9,043 nt of DNA from Candidatus Zixiibacteriota bacterium (GTDB lineage: Bacteria > Zixibacteria > MSB-5A5 > GN15 > FEB-12), in assembly GCA_003641405.1 (NCBI GenBank), contig QNAF01000091.1, positions 1-9,043 of the forward strand, in the 5' to 3' direction. How positions within the stretch are numbered: position 1 is the stretch's first letter; every line of letters begins with the position of its first letter. The position numbers and the translations under genes are program-made. Positions 1 to 6,953 of the stretch are shown here, in pieces. The notes under the pieces were generated by a model that saw only the letters and a program-made list of their open reading frames with translations, was not told the DNA's origin and did not search any database.

Positions 1-26
1 CCTCATATCGCTCTGCTATCAAATCG

Positions 27-55
27 TTGACGACAAGCCATCAAACTGCTAATCT
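27..55 (+). promoter_or_regulatory. Putative sigma-70-type promoter of the transglutaminase-like lipoprotein gene
   Basis: A TTGACG hexamer (27-32, five of six matches to the -35 consensus) is followed after exactly 17 bp by TAATCT (50-55, three of six matches to the -10 consensus). Transcription would begin near 62, giving a leader of about 25 nt that contains the GGAGG ribosome binding site at 76-80. The -35 and spacing are good but the -10 is weak. The rest of 1-85 shows nothing else I can name. Confidence 0.4.
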
Positions 56-85
56 GGGGTTAATAACACTTGCACGGAGGTTTGG

Positions 86-1654
86 ATGTTGGTCAAGAGA
101 TTCATCGTTGCGGGCACACTACTGGCGATTGCCGGTTTCTTCCTGAGTTGTACGAGTAACAACTATTCCGGGGACGTTAATCGAGAACTTGATGCTGCTG
201 GTGATAACCGCACAGAACTGCAAAAAGCCATCACACACTATGATTCGCTGGGCGATTCGCTGAAGCTTGAGGCAGCGTTCTTCCTGATTGGAAATATGGA
301 AGATCACGCCTACGGGACGTACGCTCTCAGGGACTCCAGTGAAAAAGACATCTATCTGAACGTGCTTGACCACCCTGACTACGACGCGGTCATTGTGTAC
401 CTTGACTCCATCGAGAACGAACGTGGTGAGCTGGACTTTGGACGCGATGAGAAGATCGAGGATATTGTCACCATTTCTGCGGACTACCTGATTGACCAGA
501 TAGATTGGGCATTCAGAGCCTGGCAGGAGAAACCCTGGGCGGCGAACCTGAGTTTTGAGCAATTCTGCGACTACGTTCTCCCCTATCGAGGCAGCGGTGA
601 ACCGCTTGAATCATGGCGTGAGTATTTTTGGGAAAAGTACCAGGGTATCGAAGATAGCATGGAAACCCCCTCTGACCCCGTCGAAGCCGCTTGTTTGATC
701 AATGATGACGTCCGGTCGTATTTCACGTTTGACCCGCGTTTCTATCTCCACCCTACTGATCAGGGTCTGAGTGAGATGCTGTCAAACGGCCTTGGTCGCT
801 GCGAAGACATGACAAATATCACAATCTACGCTCTTCGCGCCAACGGCCTGGCTGTCACCAGTGACTACACTCCATACTGGGCCGACTGCGGGAACAATCA
901 CGCGTGGAACGCTATCCTGGCTGCCGACGGCAAAGTTATCCCGTTTATGGGTGCTGAGGCTAACCCCGGTAAGTACAATCTATCACACAAGATGGCCAAA
1001 GCCTACCGCAAGATGTACAGCAAACAGAAGGACAACCTGGCATTTCAGGACAACAAGCAGGAGAAAACACCCCGCTGGCTCTCAGGAAAAAGCTACCAGG
1101 ATGTCACCGCTGACTATGTCGATGTTTGCGATGTTACAGTTGAATTCGACAAAGAGATTCCGGACTCGGTGAACTTCGCCTACCTGTGCGTTTTCAACTC
1201 TGGCAAGTGGGGCGCGATCCACTGGGCTAAAATCGAAAACAAAACAGCGACCTTCACCGATATGGGAATCAGCATCGCATACCTCCCAGCACTCTACCTT
1301 GACAAGGAAGTTGTGCCCTGGGGCAACCCGTTCATTCTGCATGACGATTGCAACGTGGAGAAGCTCGAAGTCAATACGGATCAGACAATTTCAGTGAGTC
1401 TGACATCGACCACCCGTCGTAAACAATTGGCCTCCACCGATGGCGTGGCAGTCTCTTCCCTCGATCCGGGCACTGAATACGAGTTGTCGTACTTTAACGA
1501 CGGCTGGCAGTCCATTGACAAGGCTGTTGCGGGAGAGGAACCGCTGGTATTCGATTCCGTACCGGTGGGATATCTGTACTGGCTGGTAGCGAAAGATTCT
1601 GACCGCGAAGAACGCATCTTCACGATTGAAGACAATAGTCAGCTCTGGTGGTAA
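86..1654 (+). CDS. Lipoprotein with transglutaminase-like (papain-fold) catalytic domain
   Basis: Predicted exported lipoprotein of 522 residues. The N-terminus has Lys-Arg, a hydrophobic stretch and a lipobox FLSC with the lipidated Cys at residue 22, so the mature protein should sit on a membrane. A helical region (about 40-200) precedes the transglutaminase-like core: Cys239 in GRCEDM, His272 in NHAWN and Asp281 in DGK fit the Cys-His-Asp triad of that superfamily. Residues about 330-522 look like beta-sandwich tails, including a stretch (about 365-403) with YLCVFNSGKWG and FTDMG that I recognise from similar lipoproteins in Bacteroidota. Bacterial members are often proteases or peptide-modifying enzymes rather than true cross-linkers, and the substrate is unknown. 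The ATG start is supported by GGAGG at 76-80 with 5-nt spacing and by the complete signal peptide. It converges on the next gene with 32 bp between stops and no clear terminator there. Confidence 0.92.
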   Translation: MLVKRFIVAGTLLAIAGFFLSCTSNNYSGDVNRELDAAGDNRTELQKAITHYDSLGDSLKLEAAFFLIGNMEDHAYGTYALRDSSEKDIYLNVLDHPDYDAVIVYLDSIENERGELDFGRDEKIEDIVTISADYLIDQIDWAFRAWQEKPWAANLSFEQFCDYVLPYRGSGEPLESWREYFWEKYQGIEDSMETPSDPVEAACLINDDVRSYFTFDPRFYLHPTDQGLSEMLSNGLGRCEDMTNITIYALRANGLAVTSDYTPYWADCGNNHAWNAILAADGKVIPFMGAEANPGKYNLSHKMAKAYRKMYSKQKDNLAFQDNKQEKTPRWLSGKSYQDVTADYVDVCDVTVEFDKEIPDSVNFAYLCVFNSGKWGAIHWAKIENKTATFTDMGISIAYLPALYLDKEVVPWGNPFILHDDCNVEKLEVNTDQTISVSLTSTTRRKQLASTDGVAVSSLDPGTEYELSYFNDGWQSIDKAVAGEEPLVFDSVPVGYLYWLVAKDSDREERIFTIEDNSQLWW

Positions 1655-1686
1655 AACAGAACGATTTCTTTGCACCTGATCCCGAT

Positions 1687-3105
1687 CTATCTCCGTGGGC
1701 AGAACGGCAGTGGATTCCCCGGATGGATAAACAGGTGATCGATCAGCAGTGATAGATCAGCCCCGTCTATTACCACGCCGACCAGATCGACATTTGCTTC
1801 ATCGAATGAACAGACAGGGTCAAGGTTTATGAACAGGTGATCAATCAACCACGACAGGTCGCTGCCATCAACGGCGTCAGTTGGATCACAGTCAACATTG
1901 CCAACCCTGCCGACACACTCGCAGGCATCACCAATCCCATCGGTGTCACTATCTTCCTGACCAGGGTTGAAAACAAGCGGACAGTTGTCCGACACATCCG
2001 GTTCACCGTCGCCGTCATCGTCGTCGTCACAAGCGTTACCCTCGCCGTCGTCGTCAAGGTCGCTTTGTGACGGATTGAACACGCCTGGACAGTTATCACA
2101 GACGTCACCGGCACCATCGGTATCGCCATCTTCCTGGCCGGCATTGGCATCATACCGACAGTTGTCACAGCCGTCCGGGACACCGTCGGCATCATCATCA
2201 AGGGTATCGTCGTAACCTGGACAAATATCACAGCCGTCGGGAACACCGTCGGCATCATCATCAAGGGCGTCGTCATGGCCGGCGCATAGATCGCAACCGT
2301 CAGGAACGCCGTCACCGTCGGCATCTGCATTATCATCATAGCCGGGACAGATATCATACTGATCACATACTCCGTCAGCATCGGAATCATCGCAGCAATT
2401 GGTGGACATCGTCTCACCGTTGACCCAGAAGAACGGATACCCCGGCGGTGTTACCCAGTAGGCATACCAGCCGATCCAGGTTGTACCGCAGATGAATTGG
2501 TACAGATGACAGAGGTCGGGTTCCGAACTGTAATCGAACAGTATTGACGGCAAAGCTCCGGTATAGGTATCTGTGTACTCTATGCCGATAAAAAACGCAC
2601 TCTCGGCGCAACAGGGAGTCGGAAAAGTAACAGTTCCGCAGTGCGGATATGCAAAAGTCGTGGAGTCACACAGCACGGGAACGCGGCATATCTCCGTGCC
2701 GGGTCCCAGACATGTATCGGCAAGACTATACGGTTCATAGACGATGACATCGAGTTCCACCGGCCACTTGTAGATCCGGGGATCGTATATCTGTGCCGGG
2801 TCCAGCAAGGAGAAAGCGAACGATGTGATCTCAAATGGATATGTAGCATCACCACATTCTGTGGGATCAAAATAGCAAACCGTTCTCTCGCCGGTAACAT
2901 ACCCGGAGTTGTAGCCCAGAATCGTGTCACACACGATCATTTTGTACATCTCGCACGAAGCTTTGCTTCCAGAGACATCCGGCAAAATCACTGACTTGTC
3001 TGCCGCACAGGTTGCCGCAGTGCCCTTGCTTTTGCAATCACCAATGGCTGTGGTGCCACCCAGGCACAACAGGATAATGATCAGAATGGCAGTGGTTCTT
3101 CTCAT
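1687..3105 (-). CDS. Secreted Cys-rich protein with TSP3 repeats and C-terminal dockerin-like domain
   Basis: A 472-residue exported protein. Residues 1-22 are a signal peptide (Arg-Arg, then a hydrophobic core). Residues about 24-237 form a Cys-rich domain of unknown function, containing YVTGERTVCYFDP and PGYPFFWVNGE; I recall similar domains from Zixibacteria-type proteins but cannot name a family. Residues 238-395 hold about eight DxDxDG-type thrombospondin type 3 motifs, which bind calcium and form a rigid stalk. Residues 396-472 are a dockerin-like pair: two Asp/Asn-rich loops each followed by SDLSWLIDHLFI or ADLSLLIDHLFI. There is no catalytic motif, so a structural or adhesive role is more likely than an enzymatic one. 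The ATG has AGGAG at 3116-3120, a rather long 10-nt spacing. A promoter at 3308-3336 fits this gene. The dockerin-like end matches the two proteases upstream, suggesting a common partner or location. Confidence 0.9.
   Translation of the reverse strand: MRRTTAILIIILLCLGGTTAIGDCKSKGTAATCAADKSVILPDVSGSKASCEMYKMIVCDTILGYNSGYVTGERTVCYFDPTECGDATYPFEITSFAFSLLDPAQIYDPRIYKWPVELDVIVYEPYSLADTCLGPGTEICRVPVLCDSTTFAYPHCGTVTFPTPCCAESAFFIGIEYTDTYTGALPSILFDYSSEPDLCHLYQFICGTTWIGWYAYWVTPPGYPFFWVNGETMSTNCCDDSDADGVCDQYDICPGYDDNADADGDGVPDGCDLCAGHDDALDDDADGVPDGCDICPGYDDTLDDDADGVPDGCDNCRYDANAGQEDGDTDGAGDVCDNCPGVFNPSQSDLDDDGEGNACDDDDDGDGEPDVSDNCPLVFNPGQEDSDTDGIGDACECVGRVGNVDCDPTDAVDGSDLSWLIDHLFINLDPVCSFDEANVDLVGVVIDGADLSLLIDHLFIHPGNPLPFCPRR
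2164..2352 (-). repeat. Three in-frame 63-bp tandem repeats encoding TSP3 units
   Basis: Residues 252-314 of the TSP3 protein are three consecutive 21-residue units that end in GVPDGCD and begin with ICPGYDD or LCAGHDD. The second and third units are also close to identical in DNA, for example around the codons for DDDADGVPDGCD. This is the pattern left by recent tandem duplication or slippage within a coding repeat. Confidence 0.85.
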
Positions 3106-3238
3106 AACTTCCGATCTCCTAAGCCGTCCCGTTTTGAGCGACAGCGACCAGCTTATCGTGATGTCGTTTCTCGTAAATGGACTGGGACATGTCCGTTGTG
3201 CCGTTTAACCATTCGCTGTCAACAGGTACAACATTTCT

Positions 3239-3276
3239 ATGCGGTTGAAATCAAGAAGAAGTGGACGCAACCGCAT
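3239..3276 (-). promoter_or_regulatory. Perfect 9-bp stem-loop in the leader of the TSP3/dockerin gene
   Basis: ATGCGGTTG (3239-3247) and CAACCGCAT (3268-3276) are perfect inverted complements around a 20-nt loop. The element lies between the proposed promoter (3308-3336) and the start codon (3105), so it would be part of the leader RNA. No known riboswitch family is recognised and no function is claimed. Confidence 0.5.
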
Positions 3277-3307
3277 CGCTCAGAGCAAATTACCCTGAAC
3301 TGTACAC

Positions 3308-3336
3308 AGTATAATACGTCAGAGCAGATCGGTCAA
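3308..3336 (-). promoter_or_regulatory. Sigma-70-type promoter for the TSP3/dockerin gene
   Basis: Read on the minus strand: TTGACC (3331-3336, five of six), a 17-bp spacer, then TATACT (3308-3313, five of six). Transcription would start near 3301 and leave a leader of about 195 nt. This is one of the two best promoter matches in the window. The direct repeat TCAGAGCA occurs at 3280-3287 (just downstream of the expected start site) and again at 3319-3326 (inside the spacer), 39 bp apart, which might be regulatory or chance. Confidence 0.6.
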
Positions 3337-3464
3337 GTCAAAGTATCCGTTGTACTTGCACCTTATGAGTTCGTGGGCTGCCCATGGGCAACTTGGTGTG
3401 TGGCTAAAGAAGTCGCCTTCTGCGATGAGGCCGAAGATGTGAAACTACTGATATTCAGACAAAC
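3337..3464. other. Intergenic stretch, no gene seen
   Basis: Part of the 495-bp gap between two minus-strand genes. No convincing coding region is present: the one long open frame across it has no ribosome binding site, no recognisable domain and runs into a palindromic repeat. The only visible structure is a perfect 12-bp palindrome TGCCCATGGGCA at 3379-3390, of unknown meaning. Confidence 0.5.
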
Positions 3465-3494
3465 ACGGCCACTCTGCATACACAGAATGGCCGT
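3465..3494 (-). terminator. Possible intrinsic terminator of the 980-residue protease gene
   Basis: Two 12-nt arms, 3465-3476 and 3483-3494, are complementary except for one position, around a 6-nt loop. On minus-strand RNA the odd position is a G-U wobble, so the stem is unbroken and GC-rich in its lower half. It is followed on that strand by GTTTGTCTG, which is only moderately T-rich. It lies about 106 nt past the stop codon at 3601. The lack of a clean U-tract keeps confidence modest. Confidence 0.42.
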
Positions 3495-3528
3495 CAGTCT
3501 TGCAGGTTGGAACCCCTGGGGTTCCGAC
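3495..3528 (+). repeat. REP-like palindromic element 1
   Basis: The head CAGTCTTGCAG (3495-3505) is followed by GTTGGAACCCC (3506-3516), one base, then GGGGTTCCGAC (3518-3528): 11-nt arms with a single G-T-type mismatch. The same CAGTCTTG(C/T)A head precedes the palindromes at 3569-3592 and 6965-6988, which marks a family of dispersed elements. The palindrome itself differs from those two. Confidence 0.6.
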
Positions 3529-3556
3529 AAGACATGCTGATTCGTTCAAGCTATAT

Positions 3557-3592
3557 CAGTCTTGCAAGGGCGGGTCCGTCTTCGAACCCGCC
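3557..3592 (+). repeat. REP-like palindromic element 2 (GGCGGGT type)
   Basis: The head CAGTCTTGCAAG (3557-3568) leads into a hairpin with 7-bp arms GGCGGGT (3569-3575) and ACCCGCC (3586-3592), plus two inner C-G pairs closing a TCTT loop. The palindrome is base-for-base the same as at 6965-6988. It ends 8 nt beyond the stop codon of the 980-residue protease gene. Confidence 0.7.
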
Positions 3593-3600
3593 GATTATCA

Positions 3601-6543
3601 TCAGTAGTTATCCGAACCGTCGCAATTCTTCAGGTAATGCGACGGGGCAATAAACAGAGCATCGATCAACAGAGATAAATCGGCACCGTCAATGACCATC
3701 GGATCGACAACCGGTCTGCCAGGTGAACTGAAATCAACATCCGCTTCATCCAGGCATACGCCGTTCCAGCCACTCGACGGATTGATAAACAAACCGTTGA
3801 TCATCAACGATAAATCCGCACCGTCGTAGTTGAAGCCAAGTTCGCCACCAAGCTGATCCAGATCGCCCACTGATGGCGGGATGCAGCACTCTTCAGCGGG
3901 TTCATCATAGACGCAAACCTGCCTCCATATTGGTACGTACTGAACCAGGGCCTGGTCCACGAATTTCATAACAGCACCGCCAATGAACGGAGCGTACGAA
4001 AAACATACGCAGTCATCCACTGTCCAGTCGTTCAAGTGGAACCAGTAGGTGGCTACGTGTTGCGGTGCGGCGTTTTGTGCCAGGCCATTGCCAAGCATGC
4101 GTGATCCGGCAAATTGGAAAAGCCGCTTGATGTTCGTACTGTCAATATCATTGGCATAATAGACTACCTGAATGAGATCAAATGAGGACTGAGCCAAAGG
4201 TGTGAACCTGGCTGAATCCATCACAAGATTCGGATTCTCCCACGAGAAGCCACTGGTCGCTGTGATGACATCCTGCACATCATTATAAATATATAAGTCT
4301 GCCACTAGCGTGGAATCGTTCCCAGCGGAATTCAACGACGAGAGAACGAATAACATTGAGTCAGCATTGACCAAATCATTTGGGTCTTGCGTAGCTGATT
4401 CAGTGTAAACCGCAGTCACAGAATAATCAACGTCCATCGCCAGGACTGGGCTGGTCGTACTGGAGCTCCAGTGAACTCCGTCTTTGTTCCAATTCTGGAA
4501 CGTGTCTTCTCCTGCCGTGGCCGGAGCTGTCAGCGTCACCTCAGTACCTTCATCGAATTCGCACGAGAAAGGCGTCGTCGTTCCACCGGGACAGTTCTCT
4601 GGCGATACTATGATCGAAACTCCGCTGGCAGGACTTGATGCCACATCCAGTATGTGTGTATCGCAGACGTCTCCAATACCGTCTAAGTCCTCGTCCTCCT
4701 GACCCGGGTTGTAAATAAAGGGACAGTTGTCTTCAAAGTTGAGATGACCGTCATTGTCGCGATCCATAGAACAGTCCCAATCTGTAACTCGGAAGGCATC
4801 AATGCCCGCTTCTACCACCGAGCGACTGACAAGATCGGAGGCTTCAAAACGAACCCTGACCTGAGAAGTGGGTTCTACGAAATCACTCACCCAGAACGAA
4901 CGCTCAAACCACCCGCCGGTTGACTCCAGAATTGGCCCCACGGTCTCCGCCATCACCCAGGATGAACCGTTATCGTTGGAAACATAGACTATAAGAACAT
5001 CATTGTTGGGATCATGACCAAAATCGTTTGCATACCAGCGCGCGTAACTGACCTCACCTTCGCGATCAAGAAGATCAAACACAGGTGAATCCAGATAAGT
5101 CGAACCACTATCGACATCGGAGTCACCCGCTATGTTCCCTGTCAGAAAGCACATCCCGGAACCATCGAAATCAGTAGGTGGATCACTGCGATCGCCATTG
5201 GCCGGAATCCCACGCTCCCAGTGACCGTCCATGGCGTCGCCAGATACAGTCCAGCCCTGGTCGGTCTCAAAGTTGTCCGCAAACTGTTCTATTCCGTCTG
5301 TCACGGGGATGGCTCGATGAGGTGAAACAGGATTGGGATCATAAGCCCTGCCTTTGACCGCATCTTCAGCACTCACATAGAATTTGATTTCATCGCCACA
5401 TATTACAGCCGGAAGAGTTGCCACGTATTCATTGGACGACACTTCGGTCATCGATTCCGTTTGAATCGGTGCATTGTTGATGGAGTAGTGAAGTTGCCCG
5501 CTTCCGGATACGAGTGTTCCACCGTTTATGCTGCTTACGATCACTTCAAAAGTCATCGGCACACCTGGATCCAGCGGCTTGGGAACACCGTTCGGGTATT
5601 CGAACTCGATTTTCTCAATCCCGGCATAATCTACGTAATTCGCACCATAACCAATTTGATTACATCCGTAGGGAATCCGCATATAGCCGCCCTCTCCCCA
5701 CCAACTCCCCCAGGAATTACGCATGAACCAGACGCCCTCTTCCCCCTGGCTGTCATCCCAACCGACTATCACAACAGCATGGTTTACTTGACCCGAGCTA
5801 CAGCCATCAAAGACTCCCCCTCCATATGCCTGCATGGCGCCATTGGAGTAAACTGCTACAGATATGGGGCCGTAATCCATGATTTTCTGTTTCATATAGT
5901 CCACGGTGCTCGACACGTGAGCCCAACCACGCAGACGATAGAGTGAATGCGAGTATGGACAATCACACGTGCCGTTGGAAGCTGTATATGGGACCACCGA
6001 TTCGTACACGGCACCGATATCGCCACAGTCGTCCGGCCTCCACTCATGGTAATCGTGAGCAAACCAGCCACCACTACAGTCCCAACCTTCATCGTTGCAA
6101 TTAATCAAGTACTGCTCAGACAGGTTGACCGTGTTGCCGTCAACGATCTTAATCGCGCATTCAAGTGCCCCGACAGTCGAAAAAGCCCAGCAACTTCCGC
6201 AACCTCCCTGGTTCTTGACGGGAGGTAGAGTGGTCGAATCGCGCCAGTCGAATTGAGCTGGGAGATCTCGAGTCACCTTGTCACTTTCATCTGGTTTCGG
6301 TTCCTCCCAACCCTCGGGCACAACTAGTCCGCAAATATCCTCAAGAGCATACTTCGTGGCTGGATTGGCGTTGATCGTAAACGACCATCCTTCAGCCACC
6401 GCCTGCTCCTTGAGCAACGCAATATCATCGGCTGAAAGCTGCCCAAATGCTGCCGATGACAGAAGCAGCAGGCCAAATAAGACCATCAACAGAGATGACC
6501 TCGAAAAGCTGTTCCTCTTTCCAAATCCCAAGAGACGTGACAA
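3601..6543 (-). CDS. Secreted multidomain papain-family (C1A) cysteine protease with dockerin-like C-terminus
   Basis: A 980-residue exported endopeptidase of the papain family. Domains in order: signal peptide 1-34 (cut after AFG); short propeptide 35-93 with Cys71 in an ICGL motif, resembling cathepsin B propeptides; catalytic domain about 94-306 with Gln112 and Cys118 (NQGGCGSCWAF), His255 (NHAV) and Asn276 (RNSWG), so all active-site residues are present; an Ig/Fn3-like domain about 307-415; a MAM-like jelly-roll about 420-592; one TSP3 unit 593-628; an InlB-B-repeat-like segment about 631-716; a cohesin-like beta-sandwich about 722-880; and a dockerin-like domain 885-980. The start is TTG: GAAAGGAG precedes it with 6-nt spacing, and this start places the catalytic Cys at 118, exactly as in the paralogue at 7005-8906. 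It has a promoter at 6720-6748. It probably degrades extracellular protein; the non-catalytic domains suggest binding to a substrate or surface. Confidence 0.93.
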   Translation of the reverse strand: MSRLLGFGKRNSFSRSSLLMVLFGLLLLSSAAFGQLSADDIALLKEQAVAEGWSFTINANPATKYALEDICGLVVPEGWEEPKPDESDKVTRDLPAQFDWRDSTTLPPVKNQGGCGSCWAFSTVGALECAIKIVDGNTVNLSEQYLINCNDEGWDCSGGWFAHDYHEWRPDDCGDIGAVYESVVPYTASNGTCDCPYSHSLYRLRGWAHVSSTVDYMKQKIMDYGPISVAVYSNGAMQAYGGGVFDGCSSGQVNHAVVIVGWDDSQGEEGVWFMRNSWGSWWGEGGYMRIPYGCNQIGYGANYVDYAGIEKIEFEYPNGVPKPLDPGVPMTFEVIVSSINGGTLVSGSGQLHYSINNAPIQTESMTEVSSNEYVATLPAVICGDEIKFYVSAEDAVKGRAYDPNPVSPHRAIPVTDGIEQFADNFETDQGWTVSGDAMDGHWERGIPANGDRSDPPTDFDGSGMCFLTGNIAGDSDVDSGSTYLDSPVFDLLDREGEVSYARWYANDFGHDPNNDVLIVYVSNDNGSSWVMAETVGPILESTGGWFERSFWVSDFVEPTSQVRVRFEASDLVSRSVVEAGIDAFRVTDWDCSMDRDNDGHLNFEDNCPFIYNPGQEDEDLDGIGDVCDTHILDVASSPASGVSIIVSPENCPGGTTTPFSCEFDEGTEVTLTAPATAGEDTFQNWNKDGVHWSSSTTSPVLAMDVDYSVTAVYTESATQDPNDLVNADSMLFVLSSLNSAGNDSTLVADLYIYNDVQDVITATSGFSWENPNLVMDSARFTPLAQSSFDLIQVVYYANDIDSTNIKRLFQFAGSRMLGNGLAQNAAPQHVATYWFHLNDWTVDDCVCFSYAPFIGGAVMKFVDQALVQYVPIWRQVCVYDEPAEECCIPPSVGDLDQLGGELGFNYDGADLSLMINGLFINPSSGWNGVCLDEADVDFSSPGRPVVDPMVIDGADLSLLIDALFIAPSHYLKNCDGSDNY

Positions 6544-6549
6544 AATTAA

Positions 6550-6557
6550 CTCCTTTC
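6550..6557 (-). promoter_or_regulatory. Ribosome binding site that fixes a TTG start
   Basis: GAAAGGAG on the minus strand lies 6 nt before the TTG at 6543. The next in-frame ATG is residue 20, which would cut into the signal peptide. The same eight bases at the same spacing precede the GTG start of the paralogue, so both rare starts support each other. Confidence 0.8.
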
Positions 6558-6600
6558 AAGCAGTACAGAGAATAGGGACAAAAAAAATGTGAGGATCATC

Positions 6601-6712
6601 AGATGCCGGCTGTTCATTTCGGTCAGTTACCGCTCCAGATGTGTTTGCAGTCAGCCACGCCGACCCGCGACGGGTCAGTATTGTGTAACCACCGAGAACA
6701 GAACAGCTTATC
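6601..6712 (-). promoter_or_regulatory. Possibly structured leader of the 980-residue protease gene
   Basis: Between the promoter and start codon there are about 170 nt with no gene. Near the RNA 5' end GCTGTTC (minus strand, 6701-6707) can pair with GAACAGC (6609-6615). Between them lie a 6-bp hairpin with a three-base loop (6662-6676, GACCCG/CGGGTC) and a weaker CGGT/ACCG hairpin. An eight-T run on the minus strand follows near 6580. This could be a three-way-junction leader, but no known family is recognised. Confidence 0.3.
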
Positions 6713-6723
6713 ATTGAATGATA
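6709..6723. promoter_or_regulatory. Perfect 15-bp palindrome over the -10 box: candidate operator
   Basis: TATCATTGAATGATA has perfect 7-bp arms around one central base. It overlaps four bases of the proposed -10 hexamer (6720-6725) and the expected transcription start near 6713. A site like this is where a dimeric repressor would block RNA polymerase. No second copy was found near the other genes. Confidence 0.5.
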
Positions 6724-6748
6724 TAGCAAACCAGGGGCTTCCTGTCAA
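6720..6748 (-). promoter_or_regulatory. Sigma-70-type promoter of the 980-residue protease gene
   Basis: Read on the minus strand: TTGACA (6743-6748, all six consensus bases), a 17-bp spacer, then TATATC (6720-6725, four of six). It lies 177 bp before the TTG start at 6543 and points at it. This gene can therefore be transcribed on its own, without relying on read-through from the upstream paralogue. Confidence 0.62.
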
Positions 6749-6865
6749 GAAATTGATGGTCCGGGGTAGCGTTCATTTGCAGCAAAATCAGGCACGTGCT
6801 CCTCGAACCGCACAATCACAGGCGGCCACCTCACATGGAAATGACCGCTCTGTGTCTATCGTCTT
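6749..6865. other. Intergenic stretch, nothing recognised
   Basis: No gene, strong promoter or convincing hairpin is visible between the protease promoter and the REP-like cluster, apart from an 8-bp palindrome GCACGTGC at 6792-6799. The open frames here lack ribosome binding sites and recognisable protein features. Confidence 0.4.
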
Positions 6866-6929
6866 CTTGTAGGGCAGGATCCCCTGCCTCTTTTATCCTG
6901 ACGTCAGGTAACAATCCGCAGAAGCGGAT
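6866..6929 (+). repeat. REP-like compound element 3 with three palindromes
   Basis: The head CTTGTAG (6866-6872) precedes GGCAGG-ATCC-CCTGCC (6873-6888). Then follow a perfect 12-bp palindrome CCTGACGTCAGG (6897-6908) and a hairpin ATCCGC-AGAA-GCGGAT (6914-6929). The head contains GTAG immediately 5' of the palindrome, as in classical bacterial REP sequences. Confidence 0.55.
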
Positions 6930-6953
6930 CAAGACCAGACGCAACCAGTCAAT

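Noticed and set aside
1655..1686. Bidirectional terminator between the convergent genes
   Set aside because: The 32 bp between the stops contain no convincing hairpin or T-tract.
2164..2352. Regular repeats as a possible CRISPR array
   Set aside because: The units are directly adjacent, in frame and encode TSP3 motifs; there are no spacers.
1845..2417. Second minus-strand frame of 190 codons inside the TSP3 gene
   Set aside because: It is a low-complexity Met/Pro/Thr-rich shadow of the Asp-rich repeats, out of frame with them.
3217..3222. TTGACA on the minus strand as a -35 box
   Set aside because: Nothing resembling a -10 box lies 16-18 bp downstream; the pair at 3308-3336 is much better.
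3196..3540. Open frame of 114 codons on the plus strand in the intergenic region
   Set aside because: It has no ribosome binding site, no recognisable domain, runs antisense through the promoter of the TSP3 gene and its last residues are coded by a REP-like palindrome.
3569..3592. GGCGGGT-type hairpins (also 6965-6988) as intrinsic terminators
   Set aside because: No T-rich tract follows on the minus strand in either case, and the shared head sequence fits a dispersed REP-like repeat better.
5461..5946. Open frame of 161 codons on the plus strand
   Set aside because: It lies wholly antisense to the catalytic domain and the adjoining Ig-like domain of the 980-residue protease, whose active-site motifs make the minus strand the true coding strand.
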